Notes: generated by a model from the letters alone, not told the origin. DNA of 64,000 nt from Kappaphycus alvarezii (GCA_002205965.3 NADL03000546.1:434001-498000), one strand, 5' to 3'; shown: positions 1 to 11,872, counted from the stretch's first letter. Numbers and translations: made by a program.

Positions 1-1046
1 CGTCCATTTTCTCTTTGATAACGCTCTCCATAAAAGAATATGATCCATTTGGAGCTCCGAGGATGTACAAAATACCAGCACCAGCACCACTGCGACTAAG
101 AAGTGCCATGGCGATCGCCGCCGTGGCCTGGGCGTGCCCATGCTCGTGGGCACAGGTCGTCCGATGGGAGCATCCTTAGCGGTTTAGATATCTCCCAGGA
201 GTATATAGAGAATTGTGAGCCGTTCGCGGATATTTGTGGGGACTGCTTGGTAGCATGGATATTTTGTAGGCGTTGTTTGGGTCTGATCTAATTGATGGAA
301 AATGAGAGGAATAGATCGAGTTTTCGTTTCTTAAATATCTTTTTTTAGAGTATGCTTCCCGTCCAGGCTTGACTTACTCAATTAATGATAACGCACATTG
401 TGACACCAATATGTGCTTAGGGTTCTTTGGTCGAATTTTTCAATCCTTCAAGATGCTTTTGAGAATCGAAACTGTATTGGTCTTGAAATAATAGTAAATT
501 AAGGGAAGATTTTTTGCGATAATTCCAATTTTTGGCCTCTCTTTGTCAACATCGTTTCCCTTTTTTGTTCTTCGCGTTGGATTTCTTGTTCTGGACAAGA
601 ACAAGAGAACAACATTGTTCTGGACAAGAACAAGAATGCGATGAGGAAGAAACAGTTGTAAAAATAGACATAGGTTAGCAATAAATAGATCTTGTTGTTC
701 TTCGTGTAACAGTGAAGTGTTTTCTTTGTTGAGGTAGGATAGCTTGGTGGTGCGAAAGATCTGTTGATGTAAGGGGAGTGGTTAGGGAAAGGTTTTTTTT
801 AGGGACCATATTTGCAGACCGTGGACGAATCCGAAGATTCTTATTGTACTGTACTAAGGAGCATATTTAGTGACTTTTTTCTTGTATTCTGTTGCGAGCA
901 GGTCACCACTCCTGGCCTCCTTTTTGTTGCTCGGAGACGTTGGGAGGAGCCAGTGGGAGCCCTCTGTGGCGACGCTCATTGCGGCAAAGCCACGCGGTCT
1001 CTGGACAACGCCCGTCTAGCGGACGTCTACAAGTCACGAGCGCTAC
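1..1046. other. Intergenic stretch, no gene seen
   Basis: No open reading frame here resembles a known protein, and all frames are short. The only structure I see is a pair of palindromic repeats near 586-634, listed separately. Some LINE-like coding similarity may begin near 1000, where the next feature starts. Confidence 0.6.
586..634. repeat. Duplicated 20-bp palindromic sequence
   Basis: The sequence ttgttctggacaagaacaag occurs exactly at 586-605 and again at 615-634. Each copy is itself an inverted repeat (ttgttc/gaacaa around a short centre), so the pair could form two hairpins or act as a binding site. The function is unknown. Confidence 0.7.
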
Positions 1047-2830
1047 ATGCGCTTTGCGAGCTTCACTCTGCTCCCTAACGGCTTATTATCCCTTTTCCCC
1101 CTTCCATCCTACCTCTCCGACCGCGCATCACTGAGGCTACCCTCGTGGACGCAGCGAGGAGAATCAAACGGAACAACTCTGCAAACTCTGCAGAGCCTGG
1201 CCGCACCGCCTCCCCACGGTTCCATATGGAAGCCAAGGTCTTAGTCAGTCCCATAGCTGGTTTAACGGGGCGTTCTGTCGTCTCCAAATTGGTCAAGCAT
1301 CGCTACTTGTGACATGCTTTACTCCGTCCTTACCCTGATCACCGCTGCATCCCTGCTCCCTCTCCAGCCATGCCCGCACAAGATCCCGCCCTTTGCCGTC
1401 GGATCAGTTCTTCGCTGAACACTGACTGAAGCATTGCTGCTCACGGTCATAGATGATACGAGAGATTTCCTCTCACCGCAGAAATGGCAAATAGCAGTAA
1501 CAGGTAAAGTGGTAAAGCTGGCATAGACGGCACAGAGCATGATTTGTGCGCCCTTTTCCAATAGATGTACCACTTGCCAAAAGTTGCAGCTTTACTCGCC
1601 GATTCCCGCACTGCCTTCAATCCTGTGGACCGACAGAAAATGTTGGACCTTCTCCCTACGCTTAGGCCACCGTAGCGCGTTTCTTGAACATGCTACGCGG
1701 CCTTTCCTAATCATCTCCGTTGGTCCTGAACCGTCAACGCAGGCTGAGCCCACCACCAAGGCACCCAAGCGGGTGACCCTGCCAGAATGATCCTTTTTCC
1801 CTTTACAATCCCTTGTCCGCCGGATCGTCGGCTCTACCAACATTCTCCGGAACCAGTCGTGTGTGAATGACGCTCAGTGCTACGGCTCCGCCGTCGGTAC
1901 CTAGTCTAGCGTTTGTCTAGGCTCTCCTCCAATTCGTCCAGGAGGTCAGGGCTACTCCGCTGTTCATGCCTTCTTCGACCAGCTGCCGACGCAAGCATCA
2001 TCATCGATTCGGCCCCTGCCCGATGCTGCACCGCTCCGTACTCAAGGCACTAATCGTCCCGTACCTTCTGGCAGCTGGGGACCCAAGGCGTGCTGCCCTT
2101 AGTTCCTCCCTTTCAAAAGCTGAACAACTTTAATGCTCTTTCCTCGCCACAGTACCCGGCTACCCGTGGTCCCATGACCTTTGCCCTTACGGTCTCAACG
2201 TCCTCGCTGCCTAACCTACCATTACTCAATACCATAAACAGGATGCAGCAAGAGGACGATGGCTGGAATGCCACTCTCACGCTCCCGCAACACAGCGATG
2301 CTGGCATACGCCTCCGCATTCGTGAACTCGCCTTCCGACACAGGCGAGCCGCGGCCTTCGTTGTATGTTATTTCACCAACACTATGACTATACCCGGCAG
2401 CCACTGGACATTGATGCTCCAGGGGCACCTTAGGCTCCCGGTCTTCGCCGAGAAACCGTCACTTAATTGCTTCAGACAAATGGAGGTGTTCAAGGACCAC
2501 GCTGCTAACAACCTCTCTGTCCATTTGATTTCGGCAGACTCGACTGCAAGAACTCGGTTCTTAACGCGCCTGCGTCCTGCGAGAACGGCGCTTCCGAACG
2601 AGACTGCAAATCCGGAGCCCCCTCTCCATGTCCTCGGTACCGAGCTACGGTCAGAAAACCTTGTCCCGCAGCACCAACCACGCTCTCTGCGTCCAACTCC
2701 TGTCCCCTCAACTTGTGACACCACCATCGCCTCTTTAAATCCACCACACGCACAAAGCCAACATGGCTCGTACGTGATGCGCTGAGGTCGCCTACGGTGA
2801 TAAGACTGGCGACTTGGAGCACAGATTGAC
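1047..2830 (+). mobile_element. Decayed RLE-type LINE reverse transcriptase remnant
   Basis: Conserved reverse-transcriptase blocks can be read in order, in broken frames. At about 1380-1510 there is a block of the type PFAVGSVLR followed by DDTRDFLSPQ, as found before motif A in restriction-like-endonuclease LINEs. At 1601-1645 lies a motif A region (ADSRTAFNPVDRQKMLD). At 1757-1790 lies a motif B region (QGTQAGDP). Near 1863 a degenerate counterpart of the catalytic YxDD block appears as ND before AQCYG. A block near 2730 (CDTTIASLNPP) resembles the endonuclease segment that follows the RT. Stops and frame changes are frequent and the YxDD is not intact, so this copy is dead. The long open frame at 2090-2785 lies inside the remnant and is probably fortuitous. 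Ends are approximate. Confidence 0.55.
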
Positions 2831-3234
2831 CCACCTACTCTTCACAGGACCAGACGGCCCAGTAGCTTCCCCTAATTATTGCCATTCAGCCCATCGGCTT
2901 TGACTGTTTGTTTTGTCTGGGCGCCCCGTCAAATGCTCCACTCAACTCGATGAATTTGTCATTATCATTATCGCCCGCCGCTTCTCTATGGGTACCGACA
3001 CGGTATGCGGCAGGGTCCATCGATTTCCTTGGTTTATCATGTGGTGTATAATTTGTCCGCCATAGCTCTTGTTGACATGGCATGCCCTGTTTTTAACTGT
3101 AAGATCAGTTTGGTCAGTGCACCCATCTAAAAACCGTTTGAAATAAATGAATAAGTAATGTTTTGATTTCATCAAACCGCCGATTTCATCCTGCGTGCCA
3201 ATATTTGCGACTTCATCATTGCCGCTTCCCTCGC
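2831..3234. other. Spacer, no gene seen
   Basis: I see no recognisable coding signal here. The stretch probably includes the 3' flank of the LINE remnant and the promoter and 5' leader of the downstream glycosyltransferase gene. Confidence 0.5.
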
Positions 3235-4725
3235 ATGGTTGCCTTTCCGTTCATCCTTCCGCCAGCCCGTGGCACCCGACGTAGTCGCCTTCCTCTGACC
3301 CATCTCCGCAAACGCTACCCATTCCTCACCTCTCGCATCACCCTCTAACATCTGGCTCTCCTGTCTCCTTCTTCTACTTATTCTCCATGACGGTATTTTC
3401 ATCACCAAACTAAGTAACAAAGCCTCCCTTCTCGAAGGCCGCCCAGCCTCCTCCCTCCCCATAAGCACCGGTGCGCGTCATTTTCCGGCCGCCTATTTTG
3501 GCGTCAACGCCCGTTTTCTGTTCTACACGTCCAACTACGGCCAATTTAACAATCAACTCGTTTCCCTTTTCAATGCGCTCTTCGTCGCACGAAGGGCAGA
3601 TGCCGTCTTAATTCTTCCCTACACCACGCTCGGAAAGGAAAGCACTTGGGATTTACGTCTTGCCGGTCTCCCAAAAGAAGCACGTGACAGGCGCGAGCTG
3701 GTGGGCGATTACTTTAACTATTCCCGTCTCGCGGCCCATGAACATGTGGTTCTGCCGACCCAATTTTTCGCTTCTATCGATGCTGTGGACTTGTTCTCTC
3801 GACACAATATAACTGTCAATTACCGTTCCGGCAATGCTTATCGCAAGCTATTCGCGCAACCGGCCGCACAAGTGGCATCGGAAAAGCGCGTCCCTAACGT
3901 TGAGGTATTGTCACCGTTTCATGAGCGTGGCAAGATAAAGAATGTTTGCGACTTTAGTGTGGAGGGTACTTTGCGCTCTGTGAATGATTTGGGCAGAAAT
4001 GGCCGCTTCACTATGTTGCCAATCATGTTGCGGCGACATAATTTAAATTGCTCAGTAGAGGAAAAAGACTGGGTGACAATGAGGCGGGCGCTGGTGCCGA
4101 GGAATGAATTTTTGGGCGCCGTTGATAGATTTTTGGCCACTTTAAAGAAGCCAGTGTTGGCAATTCACTTGCGAGTGTTCTTGAATGGAGACCTTGATAA
4201 CTTTTCTGCCAACTCGTTCGTCGCAATGTTGGAGCGCAAGTTTTCAGGACAAATGGGAAAGGCGCAAACACTATTTCTGGCATATTCGCCAAGCTCAGAG
4301 ATAAGTAGAGAGGTGTTTAGAACACTGGGGCACCGATTTGCGGGGATGTGGTAGATGGGTCAAGGATAGGTGAGCATTTTAGGAAGGAGGACGAGGCGTA
4401 TAAATCGCTGGCGTTGGCAGCTGTGTTGATGGATATGTGGATGTGCGTCAAAAGTGACATGTTCATAGGACGATTAGGATCGAGCTTGTCTTGGAACACG
4501 GTTTATTGGAGGCAAAGTTTGAAAGAAGAATACGGCCTGGATAGCACGTTTGTTGCACAGCCGCTTTGGTACTCACTGCCTGATTTCACAACGACGGGGG
4601 CAACAAGGAACGAAGGCCATCTGCTTGGATCCAATGACATGACTTCAAACGCGAGGTTGAAGACTCTTAAACGCGTTAACGGCGTAAAAATGCTTTCTGG
4701 GCGGATTCGACACTCGTTTCTATAG
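3235..4725 (+). CDS. O-fucosyltransferase-like type II membrane protein (frame-broken)
   Basis: Likely a Golgi or ER glycosyltransferase of the GDP-fucose O-fucosyltransferase-like superfamily; acceptor and exact activity are unknown. The main frame is open from 3299 to 4354. It contains a hydrophobic segment (IWLSCLLLLLIL, about 3350-3385) fitting a signal anchor, then the family-type nucleotide-sugar region SNYGQFNNQL (about 3530-3560) and AIHLR (about 4160). The C-terminal conserved block, KSDMFIGRLGSSLSWNTVYW, is in another frame at about 4450-4510, and the ORF stops at 4725. The switch near 4327-4348 is the loss of one base, next to G runs. The open frame has no ATG. ATG 3235 in another frame gives a short basic N-terminus (ARGTRRSR) ahead of the anchor, as expected for a type II protein, but needs a second frame correction before 3350. 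The family call is fairly firm, the start is not. Confidence 0.6.
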
Positions 4726-5030
4726 GAGGTACAGGGGAGTTCTCGGGGGTTCAGATGGACTCAAATCAGATTTCGATGGTGATTTGAGCAACCAATCTTT
4801 GCGAAGAACTTTACTGCATTAATATCGGGGGTCCAATGCAGGAACCGACTATGTTGCTAGCTAAGAGCTAACCGAGTGGTCCACGTCGACCACGTGCACA
4901 GGAGTAGGGGACACGATAGCGCTCGCCAGCAAGAGACGACCAGATCGTGTAACTAATGCGTCGTTATATTCTCGTTCTGATGACTCCAATAGATGTATGC
5001 AAAATTTCCGCGATGCGCGGAGGAGATCCT
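4726..5030. other. Spacer between glycosyltransferase and LINE fragment
   Basis: I recognise no gene here. The stretch probably contains the transcription end of the plus-strand gene and the 3' flank of the minus-strand LINE. No polyadenylation signal stands out. Confidence 0.4.
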
Positions 5031-6653
5031 CTATGAAGCGGATAGTAGCGGGGGAAGGCGAACCCAGGGAATCGAAAGCCAGCGGTTGGAAATCAAAGTT
5101 GGGGACTTGTGTGGGGTTGTCGGAAGGAGGCGGGAGTCGACGCGACAGTGTGCTTCCCAGGTCAGTGACCTTTTGCGGTGCGCAATTGACGCAGCACCTC
5201 CCACTTCACGGGTAGCCCTTGATCGTACGTCGGCCTTGAGCGGTGATACGACGGTGACGTCGCAGGCGATGGGGCGCGTTGCAGTGCCGTCGGGAGCTGG
5301 CGGTGGCTGGACGAGGATGTCAGCAGGTCTTAGCTCGGTGCCTGGCACCAGGAGCGGAACATCAAACTGGCAGTCCAGACCGGCTGCACGGGCGATACGC
5401 CCGGCAATGACGTTGCTTAGCGAGTCATGCCGATGTTTGCGACCGAAACCCGAAGGACACAGGTCCACTGCGTGGTCTCCTAGCCTGTCCATGGGTCGTA
5501 TGCAATGCTCACAGTTCGGAAGGAGCGAGTCATCGTAGACAGACAGTCCAAGGTAGCGACGTACCATGGTCTTCCAGTGTACTGCCGACACTTCCGTGTC
5601 GGTGATAGGATGCGCGAGGAATGCGGCGCTGGGGCCTTTGCGGAATGCGAGGCCGCATATCCGGTTCCTCACTGCGGCGGCGGTGTGATCGTCTGGATTT
5701 GGGCACGAACCCAGAGGTCGTCGTTCCAGTGTGCCTTGGCCAGCGTCTCCTGCTGCACACCCTTTAGGTAGGTTTGCACGTGGGTGTGCTCTGCAGAGAG
5801 GGAAGTGGGTCGAAGGAACCAGGTCGACGGAGTAGGACGGCTAGGTATGCGGAGGACAAACTCGCGCATGGGAATGGCAGCTTGGCGGAGGAAGAACGAC
5901 TTCGGTTGGCGGCATCGAGAGCCAGTGAGGGCGGTGGAGCGTGATCCGATGTGTGCCCGGACCTGACACGGGCGTAGCTGCATCGATAAGACTTGGCGGC
6001 AGCCGGCACCGTGGAGGAATAGTTCTATAAGTGAGAAGCCGAGACCACCAAAGTCGGAAGGGCAGTGTGGCCTGCGACCATGCTTCGTCCTACAGCGTGA
6101 TACCATGAAGCTCCGGTACGTCCGTTGAAGGTCGTCAAAAGCTTCGGCAGTGGTACGAGGGTGTGCGAATCAGCAAGTTTGAAAAATGGTCTTCCAGAAA
6201 CGCCGACGCGCCGACGCGATGCATGTGATAGCGTGCGCCGGGGTCGGCAACCTTGTGGAGCAGCTGGAGGGTGCGGCGGCAACTTTCATTTTTGCGCGGA
6301 AGAAAGAATCGGTGAACACCGATTGCCAAGCGGAGCCCCGAAAAGTTCAAACCCATCCGAGGAGCATTCCTCGAGGCGGAACTCTCGGAGGAAGGCTTCG
6401 CGCTCTGGTGGCCGGATCGCTGGCTAGAAGATGCGAGTTTTGCCATGGCTAACGTGCAGGCCGTGGGCAGGTCCCTCTTCCCGAAGGATCCGAAGGCCAC
6501 CCCGAAGGTCAGGCAGGGACCCATGAGGGTGCTGTCGTCAGCATACCACTGGTTCAGGATAATAGTTTCCCCGCGATCCGCCGGATGAGTGGCTGGATTG
6601 TGAGGGAGAACAAGCTTGCTGCCCGGGTTGCCGTGTCGGGTGCCTCGACACAA
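5031..6653 (-). mobile_element. LINE fragment: RT with YADD and restriction-like endonuclease
   Basis: Reading from 6653 downward, the RT catalytic core appears as WYADDSTLMGP, with YADD at 6545-6534. Degenerate RT/thumb sequence follows in shifting frames. The segment 5672-5031 is one open frame of 213 residues. It carries a zinc-knuckle-like C-x2-C-x9-H-x4-C (C54, C57, H67, C72 in that frame) and then RPADI (residues 115-119) and CDVTV (137-141). This is the arrangement of the restriction-like endonuclease (PD-(D/E)xK) domain found downstream of the RT in R2/CRE/NeSL/Dualen-type LINEs. Such endonucleases nick the target for target-primed reverse transcription. The 5' half of the element is missing and the RT part is frame-broken, so this is a dead truncated copy. 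It belongs to the same broad family as the fragments at 1.0-2.8 kb and 34.3 kb. Confidence 0.7.
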
Positions 6654-7134
6654 ACGATGGTTGTATGGTTACGATTCAAAGCGATCAACTGAGATGCCTA
6701 TGCCCGTGTACCATGTTCACGACCAGGGCGAGGCATCCCTTACAGTTAGTTACTGTAAGCCAGCAACTAAAGCCCGCATCGAAGCCTACTGTACAACGGT
6801 CCGTACTGTAATGCATATTTCTGTACTATATAGCGTCAAAACTTTGAAATGATTCCGTTTTGAAAAGAATTTTTTGTTGACAAGTTGTCTCCATATCCCA
6901 AAATTTGAAATTTTAGCTGATCTGTGCAATAATTCAACCTTCCAAACAAAGCCACGCAAACCATAATTTTAAAATTCCCGCCAAACGAAATCGCCAACCA
7001 CCCTTTTTGCAAAATGCTTGACGTGTTTGAGACCGGAACACAATTTGTGATCCGCGCACCTTCTCGCCTGAGCGCCTCGTTTCACCCCGTGAACCATTCC
7101 GTTTTCCCTCACAATCCTCCCCTCCGGTGAACAA
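6654..7134. other. Spacer upstream of BRCA2-like gene
   Basis: No coding signal is recognised. The segment 6840-6990 is locally AT-rich, with TTTGAAAT-type runs, and may contain the promoter of the gene that starts near 7135. Short cagtta/taactg and tactgta motifs occur near 6738-6830. Confidence 0.4.
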
Positions 7135-10100
7135 ATGCCCGCAAACGACGTCGCACAGCCTTCCTCGCCATCTCTGAAACTTCCGGCATCTCCTACCCAC
7201 CAACCGCTACCAGGGCCGATAACGTTCCAGACCCTAATTACCCCTCCCACAAATACCTTCGCATCTCCCACACCGATCACTCATTTCGTTCCCCACCGCA
7301 ACCAGTCCTGCCAAACCCCCCTCATCCCCCATCTATCAAACACAAACATACACCCACTTTCTCCCGCTTTCAACTACGTTCCGTGCATGTCGAGACCAAC
7401 GATGAGATTAAATCACCTGACAGCCGCGCTTCCCCCGTAAGGCGCTCACCGGCGCATGAATCCGACCCCATCATCAACCCTTCCCCACCTCCGTTGCTTC
7501 CACCGACAAAACGCTCTGCCAATCCTCGTGTTGCTTCCGCCGCTAACCTCACACCCGCTCCAGAATTTGCTCACATTTCTACTCCTCCTACCGCGATGGT
7601 CGCCCGGTCTCTCCTGGACGCCATAATAAGACCCTTCCACACGCACCCGAACCCCGGATAACGCTCCTGCCCATTTCTGAACATCAAGCAACTCTTTGCT
7701 TCTAGGCAACTCCGCTATAACGTTCCGCCCAGCGGCAACTCGGCATGACTCCTACGTCTCCGACTTCAGAACTAGTCCGATTCCCGGAAGCATTGAGAGG
7801 CAACTGCGCCATGCCCAAATAGCAGCGAGAAGGCTCTGTTTTTCGGCCGATGCGAGTGTCTCTGTTGAGGAATCCAATGGTAGGGAAGCCCATCCCAATC
7901 AACAGTGTCTGGAAAATGCTGGAGGACGTATGCCAGAGAAACAGAGAGAAATGGTAATCCAGGGCCAGTAGAGGCGACACAGAGTGAGTATAACTCCCGT
8001 GACGCTGACGAAATGCAAGGTCAGCCTCATGACTCAATGCACTGAATACAAGGCGACGTTTATCTAACTTGAGCGCAGTGACACGATTCCAATTTTTTCG
8101 AGTCTCCGTTGCCTGCGGGGGAGAACCATGAAGTCCCTAGTGTTAGAGCAGACTTGAAGATCAGAACCAATACTCCGAACGTTTGTCTAGCATCAGGGCG
8201 GCGCAGCGTTGCTCCGCCCCCCGAAAGGCATTGATTTACAAGAATGACAAGGAATGGAATCCTGGGTGATTCGCATGGAATCCAGACAAGTCGCGTTGAA
8301 AGACTTGACCCCAATGCAGAGCATCCGCCGGCATCTTGTCAAGAAGAGCAACAAGATCGTAATATTTCCCTCGAAAGGACCATATTCGGAAGGATGGCAT
8401 TCCGCACGGAGCAATCCTAGAACAAATCGAGGAAACCTGATCACCCTAACGAACAGACGCACATTCAGGAGGTGACGGAAATTTGGTTTTTGTAGGAGAT
8501 GCGTCCAAATCCGCACGTAATACCCGTACGACTGATGACTTCGGTGCGTTTCGTACTGGTGCGAGACCAGTCATGGGAACATCAGATGCTGATCCAGCCA
8601 ATACTGATTTTTCGAGGGTCCGTGAGAGCAAAAAGCAGAAGAGAAATCCCGCAGAGCTGTTGATGAAACTGTGGAAAACAACAGCCCACATGATGAATCT
8701 GTGCCTCAAGTATTAGTACATCAAGCTGAAAAGGAAGGTAACTCCAGTCCTTCAAAGCATGCTACAACCCCTATCAGACCTTCTCTGTTTACTAAGGCGA
8801 ATGGGATCCTGTGCAGCTGCCAGAAATGAAAGACTTGCCGAAACGAAATGCTGGTCTTTTGCAATCTTTATTTGAGACTAAAAGCAATACTGTTGGAGAT
8901 CTTCACCAACGGATGAATGATCGCACACCAGAAACAAACCCAGGCCCGAGGGAAGAAAAATCTCTCCACACTTCAATGTTCACTACGGGAAAAGGAAATC
9001 CGGTTCAACTCCTAACCTCCAAGAATACACGAACGCCTACCAGATACAACCTGTGTGCCCTCTCTATTCACAACTGGTAGAGGCGTTCCGGTTAGTCTTC
9101 CGAGCAACAAGGAACATGGAAATAAGAGCACTAATGCCAACATTTCATTATTCTGCACCGGAAAGGCCGGCCAGTCAAAATTTCCAGTACTAACAGTTTC
9201 AAAGGTCCTAATGTGGCAACGGACTTTTGCAGTCGGTGAAAAGAACACAGCTTGTCCTTCTCGCTTACCCAAGCGCCACCATTTCAACCATTGTTTTTGA
9301 CGGGAAATGGTGTTCCCAAAGAGATTCCACTCGCTCAAAGCAATCTCATTAACAATTTTGACAACGTTGACGCATCACCATTTACAAATGCCGCCGCGGT
9401 CAGGTGTCACGAGAACCAAATTCCCTGTTCAGCACTGGTCAGGGAAAAAGTTGCCCATCAGAAGCAACTAAAAATATCAACACACTCGCAAAGGACATAG
9501 AAAACCTTTTCACAAACGGTCTGGGGAAGGCCGTGGGTGTTTCCGAGCAAGGACCGAAGAAGGACTCTTCCCTTTGTGCTCCGGGTAGAGTAAAGAAACT
9601 GGACTCTGCCTACCTGTGAGACTACGTGAAAAATCAGGGCCATGTTTTCCTGCGAGGACGCCACAGAAATTGCGATCTGGAATCCTTTACGAAATTCAGC
9701 AAGAAGAGATGGGGTCATGTCTGGCTTGAGAACACCCCTTTTAAACGTCCAAGACAGATAAGTCGACGAAAAGGGTTTCCAATAACTCAGAGTCGAAAAA
9801 GTTAGCTCAGGGTCCAGTTCCCAAATACGATGTACCTGCACTTTTGAAGAATGGAAGTATCTCTTGCCAGAATCCTGGTCATACATGTTTACGAGCGAAT
9901 TCGGGAAGGGAATGGAGTTGACCTGAAATATGATTCCGTAGGAGGGTTTCGTCGTTGTCAAGATTACAATTTCAGGCAACGTCGTTCGGTAATGTCTCGT
10001 GCCGCCTGCCGAAGTCATTACACTCTTGAATATGGAAGGAAAGACAATATTGGCGTTCAAGATTGCATTGGGTGGATAAGGAAGTGGTTTCCAATGATGT

Positions 10101-11674
10101 CGGCGAAGCCAGCTTCGTGTGTTGGTAGTGACTCCTGGGCTAGAATGAGCTACTCTCTAGCTGTGTGGAAGCTTTCGAGATTAACTGATGCGTATGGTGG
10201 TAATGAGTATTCGTTTTTGTTTGCCTGCAATATCGTTCGTGAGATACTACGCCGAATATCCTACGAATGGCATCGCAATATGCAACCGCATCTCTTGCGA
10301 ATTATGCGTCGAGACTCAGCCCCAGCATCACACACCGTTCTCATTGTTGTAGATATCGAAGTAGAAAAGAAACAGTTGAACCTTTTGCTTTCTGATGGTT
10401 GGTATGTTGCAAGGGCGAGAATCGACAAAGTTTTGCAAGAACGAGTTTGAGAGGGAAAATAAGGATCGGCGAGAAAATTCATATCTCAGGTGCCAACTTA
10501 CAGACTTGCAGTTCGGATGCAAGAGGATTCTTTTTTGGTGATGGTGACGAGTTAGGGAGAAGCTTTCTATCGTTAAGCGCAAACAACGTTCAAAAGCGAT
10601 TGGGTCAGCCATTCGAGAGGCTAGGAATTCAGCGCACCAGTCTTATACTGAACAAGCTGCAAGGGATTTTGAATGAATGTGGGGCATGCCCACCGGTATC
10701 AGTAGTGGTATTGCGGTCATATCCAGTGTACTTCATGGAGAGGACTGATTCGCGCAGGAACGGTTGCAACGGCGAGAAGATGTACGAGTTTTTGCGAGAG
10801 GAGGCGGAATATGAGGCAAGAGCAAACTACGCTGAGCGCCTTCGACAGGCAGTTGTTTCAGGTGGAGGAACTAGAAAAGTGAAGTCACAATCAGACTTTG
10901 GACGATTCTGCCCCACGCGATGTTAGTTGCATCAAGGAGGTCCTCGTATGCGGCAAGTCCGACGATGCCAAACAGGAGAAAGCGAGAAAACTAGTTCGAA
11001 TTTACAATCCTACAGAAGATCTTCAAGAAGTCTTGTCCAAGGAGGAGGGAATTCGTGATGGGCCATCTCTGGCCAAAGAGGAATGCTTGGATCGGCAAAC
11101 CAGATTGCATTCGTCTGCTAAAGAAAAAGGGCAACGCGCTGCATCTTCACGAATACCCACGCCGTGTTTATTCCATACATGACATGCAATCCGGGAAGAC
11201 CGAGCGAGGACGAGATTTTGACGGGGTTTTCTGCCTTTTGCACGTAACAGATGGAGTTTCCCACGGTAATCATCGCTTTGTCTACTTTATAGATACCACA
11301 GGAAGTCAGGTCGGAATTCTAGCGCTGGAGCTCAATGATTCAGACAGTCAATCGCTGCCCAAGATCTTTCGCCGTAATGTAGGAAGGATGCCAGGGCTTC
11401 CATTGGTGGCTTTATGCGATGTCGAGTTTCAAACTGTTAGTCCAATGCATAATCTCGTACACGCGCGGTCATTAATGCGCAGTTCTTTTCTGTCGCCAAG
11501 CATGCTGAGGCATCGAGACGAAAGTGAGGAGTTGCAACTGGCTCTCAAACGGCTCAATCCGAACTAAGCGGTAAGGATGATCAGCTTGAAGTGTTGAGAG
11601 AGGCTGTCGTCTCCTTCGCATCAGGAGTCCGGGCAAGCGTTGGGGCTTACTTTACAAGCACTCAAGATATGTAA
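7135..11674 (+). CDS. BRCA2: BRCA2-like RAD51 mediator (multiple frame breaks)
   Basis: BRCA2 loads RAD51 onto single-stranded DNA during homologous recombination. Three parts are visible. First, an array of BRC motifs of the form LFxTGxGKxV lies in changing frames at 8546-9560. Second, at about 10030-10290 comes the helical domain (DSWARMSYSLAVWKL), followed by OB1 (LLSDGWYVARARIDKVL, 10390-10435, then RIGEKIHISGANL). Third come OB2 (VVVLRSYPVYFMERT, about 10705-10750) and OB3 (RFVYFID, about 11275, to VALCDVEFQTVSP, about 11410-11445). The last main frame stops at 11567. A one-base shift there extends an acidic-to-basic tail to a stop at 11674. The start at ATG 7135 opens a Pro/Ser-rich frame and is only a guess; 7660-8480 is poorly coding. 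At least eight frame changes occur. The clear ones (about 8660, 8804, 9255, 9395, 10440) fit single-base losses, others do not. It could be an error-laden functional gene or a pseudogene. Confidence 0.75.
8546..9560 (+). repeat. BRC-motif array within the BRCA2-like gene
   Basis: About eight RAD51-binding BRC-like motifs can be read. They begin near 8546 (AFRTGARPV), 8782 (LFTKANG, frame break inside), 8973 (MFTTGKGNPV), 9058 (LFTTGRGVPV), 9145 (LFCTGKAG), 9282 (LFLTGNGVPKEI), 9419 (LFSTGQGK) and 9500 (LFTNGLGKAVGVS). Degenerate candidates lie near 9372 (PFTNAA) and 9566. The FxTG/A and GK core matches the segment of BRC repeats that contacts RAD51, and the alanine of vertebrate BRC4 is usually glycine here. 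The spacers are poorly conserved. Confidence 0.75.
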
Positions 11675-11872
11675 CAAATTAGCGCATGTATGTTCAGGAT
11701 GATAAGTTGCAGCAAATCTTCCTGTTTGCTGTCCTGGTGAGTCGAGTATGTAGAGTAAATTTGTGTAGCGTAGGTTACCGTCCGAGTTGAGCAGATTACA
11801 ATACCACCAAGAGCGTCTTAGTACTCTTTGAGAACAAAGCGATGCCCTAGAGTAATTTTCTTCACTTCACCA
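11675..11872. other. Convergent intergenic gap
   Basis: About 200 bp separate the 3' ends of the plus-strand BRCA2-like gene and the minus-strand SAPS gene. Both transcripts must terminate here or overlap. No clear terminator is visible. Confidence 0.5.

Noticed and set aside
2090..2785. 231-residue open frame on the plus strand, starting with GTG
   Set aside because: It lies within the decayed LINE remnant. Only its end resembles the endonuclease segment, and the rest has no domain.
9458..10060. 200-residue open frame on the minus strand
   Set aside because: It lies antisense to the end of the BRC array and the start of the helical domain of the BRCA2-like gene, shows no motif, and has no similarity I can recognise.
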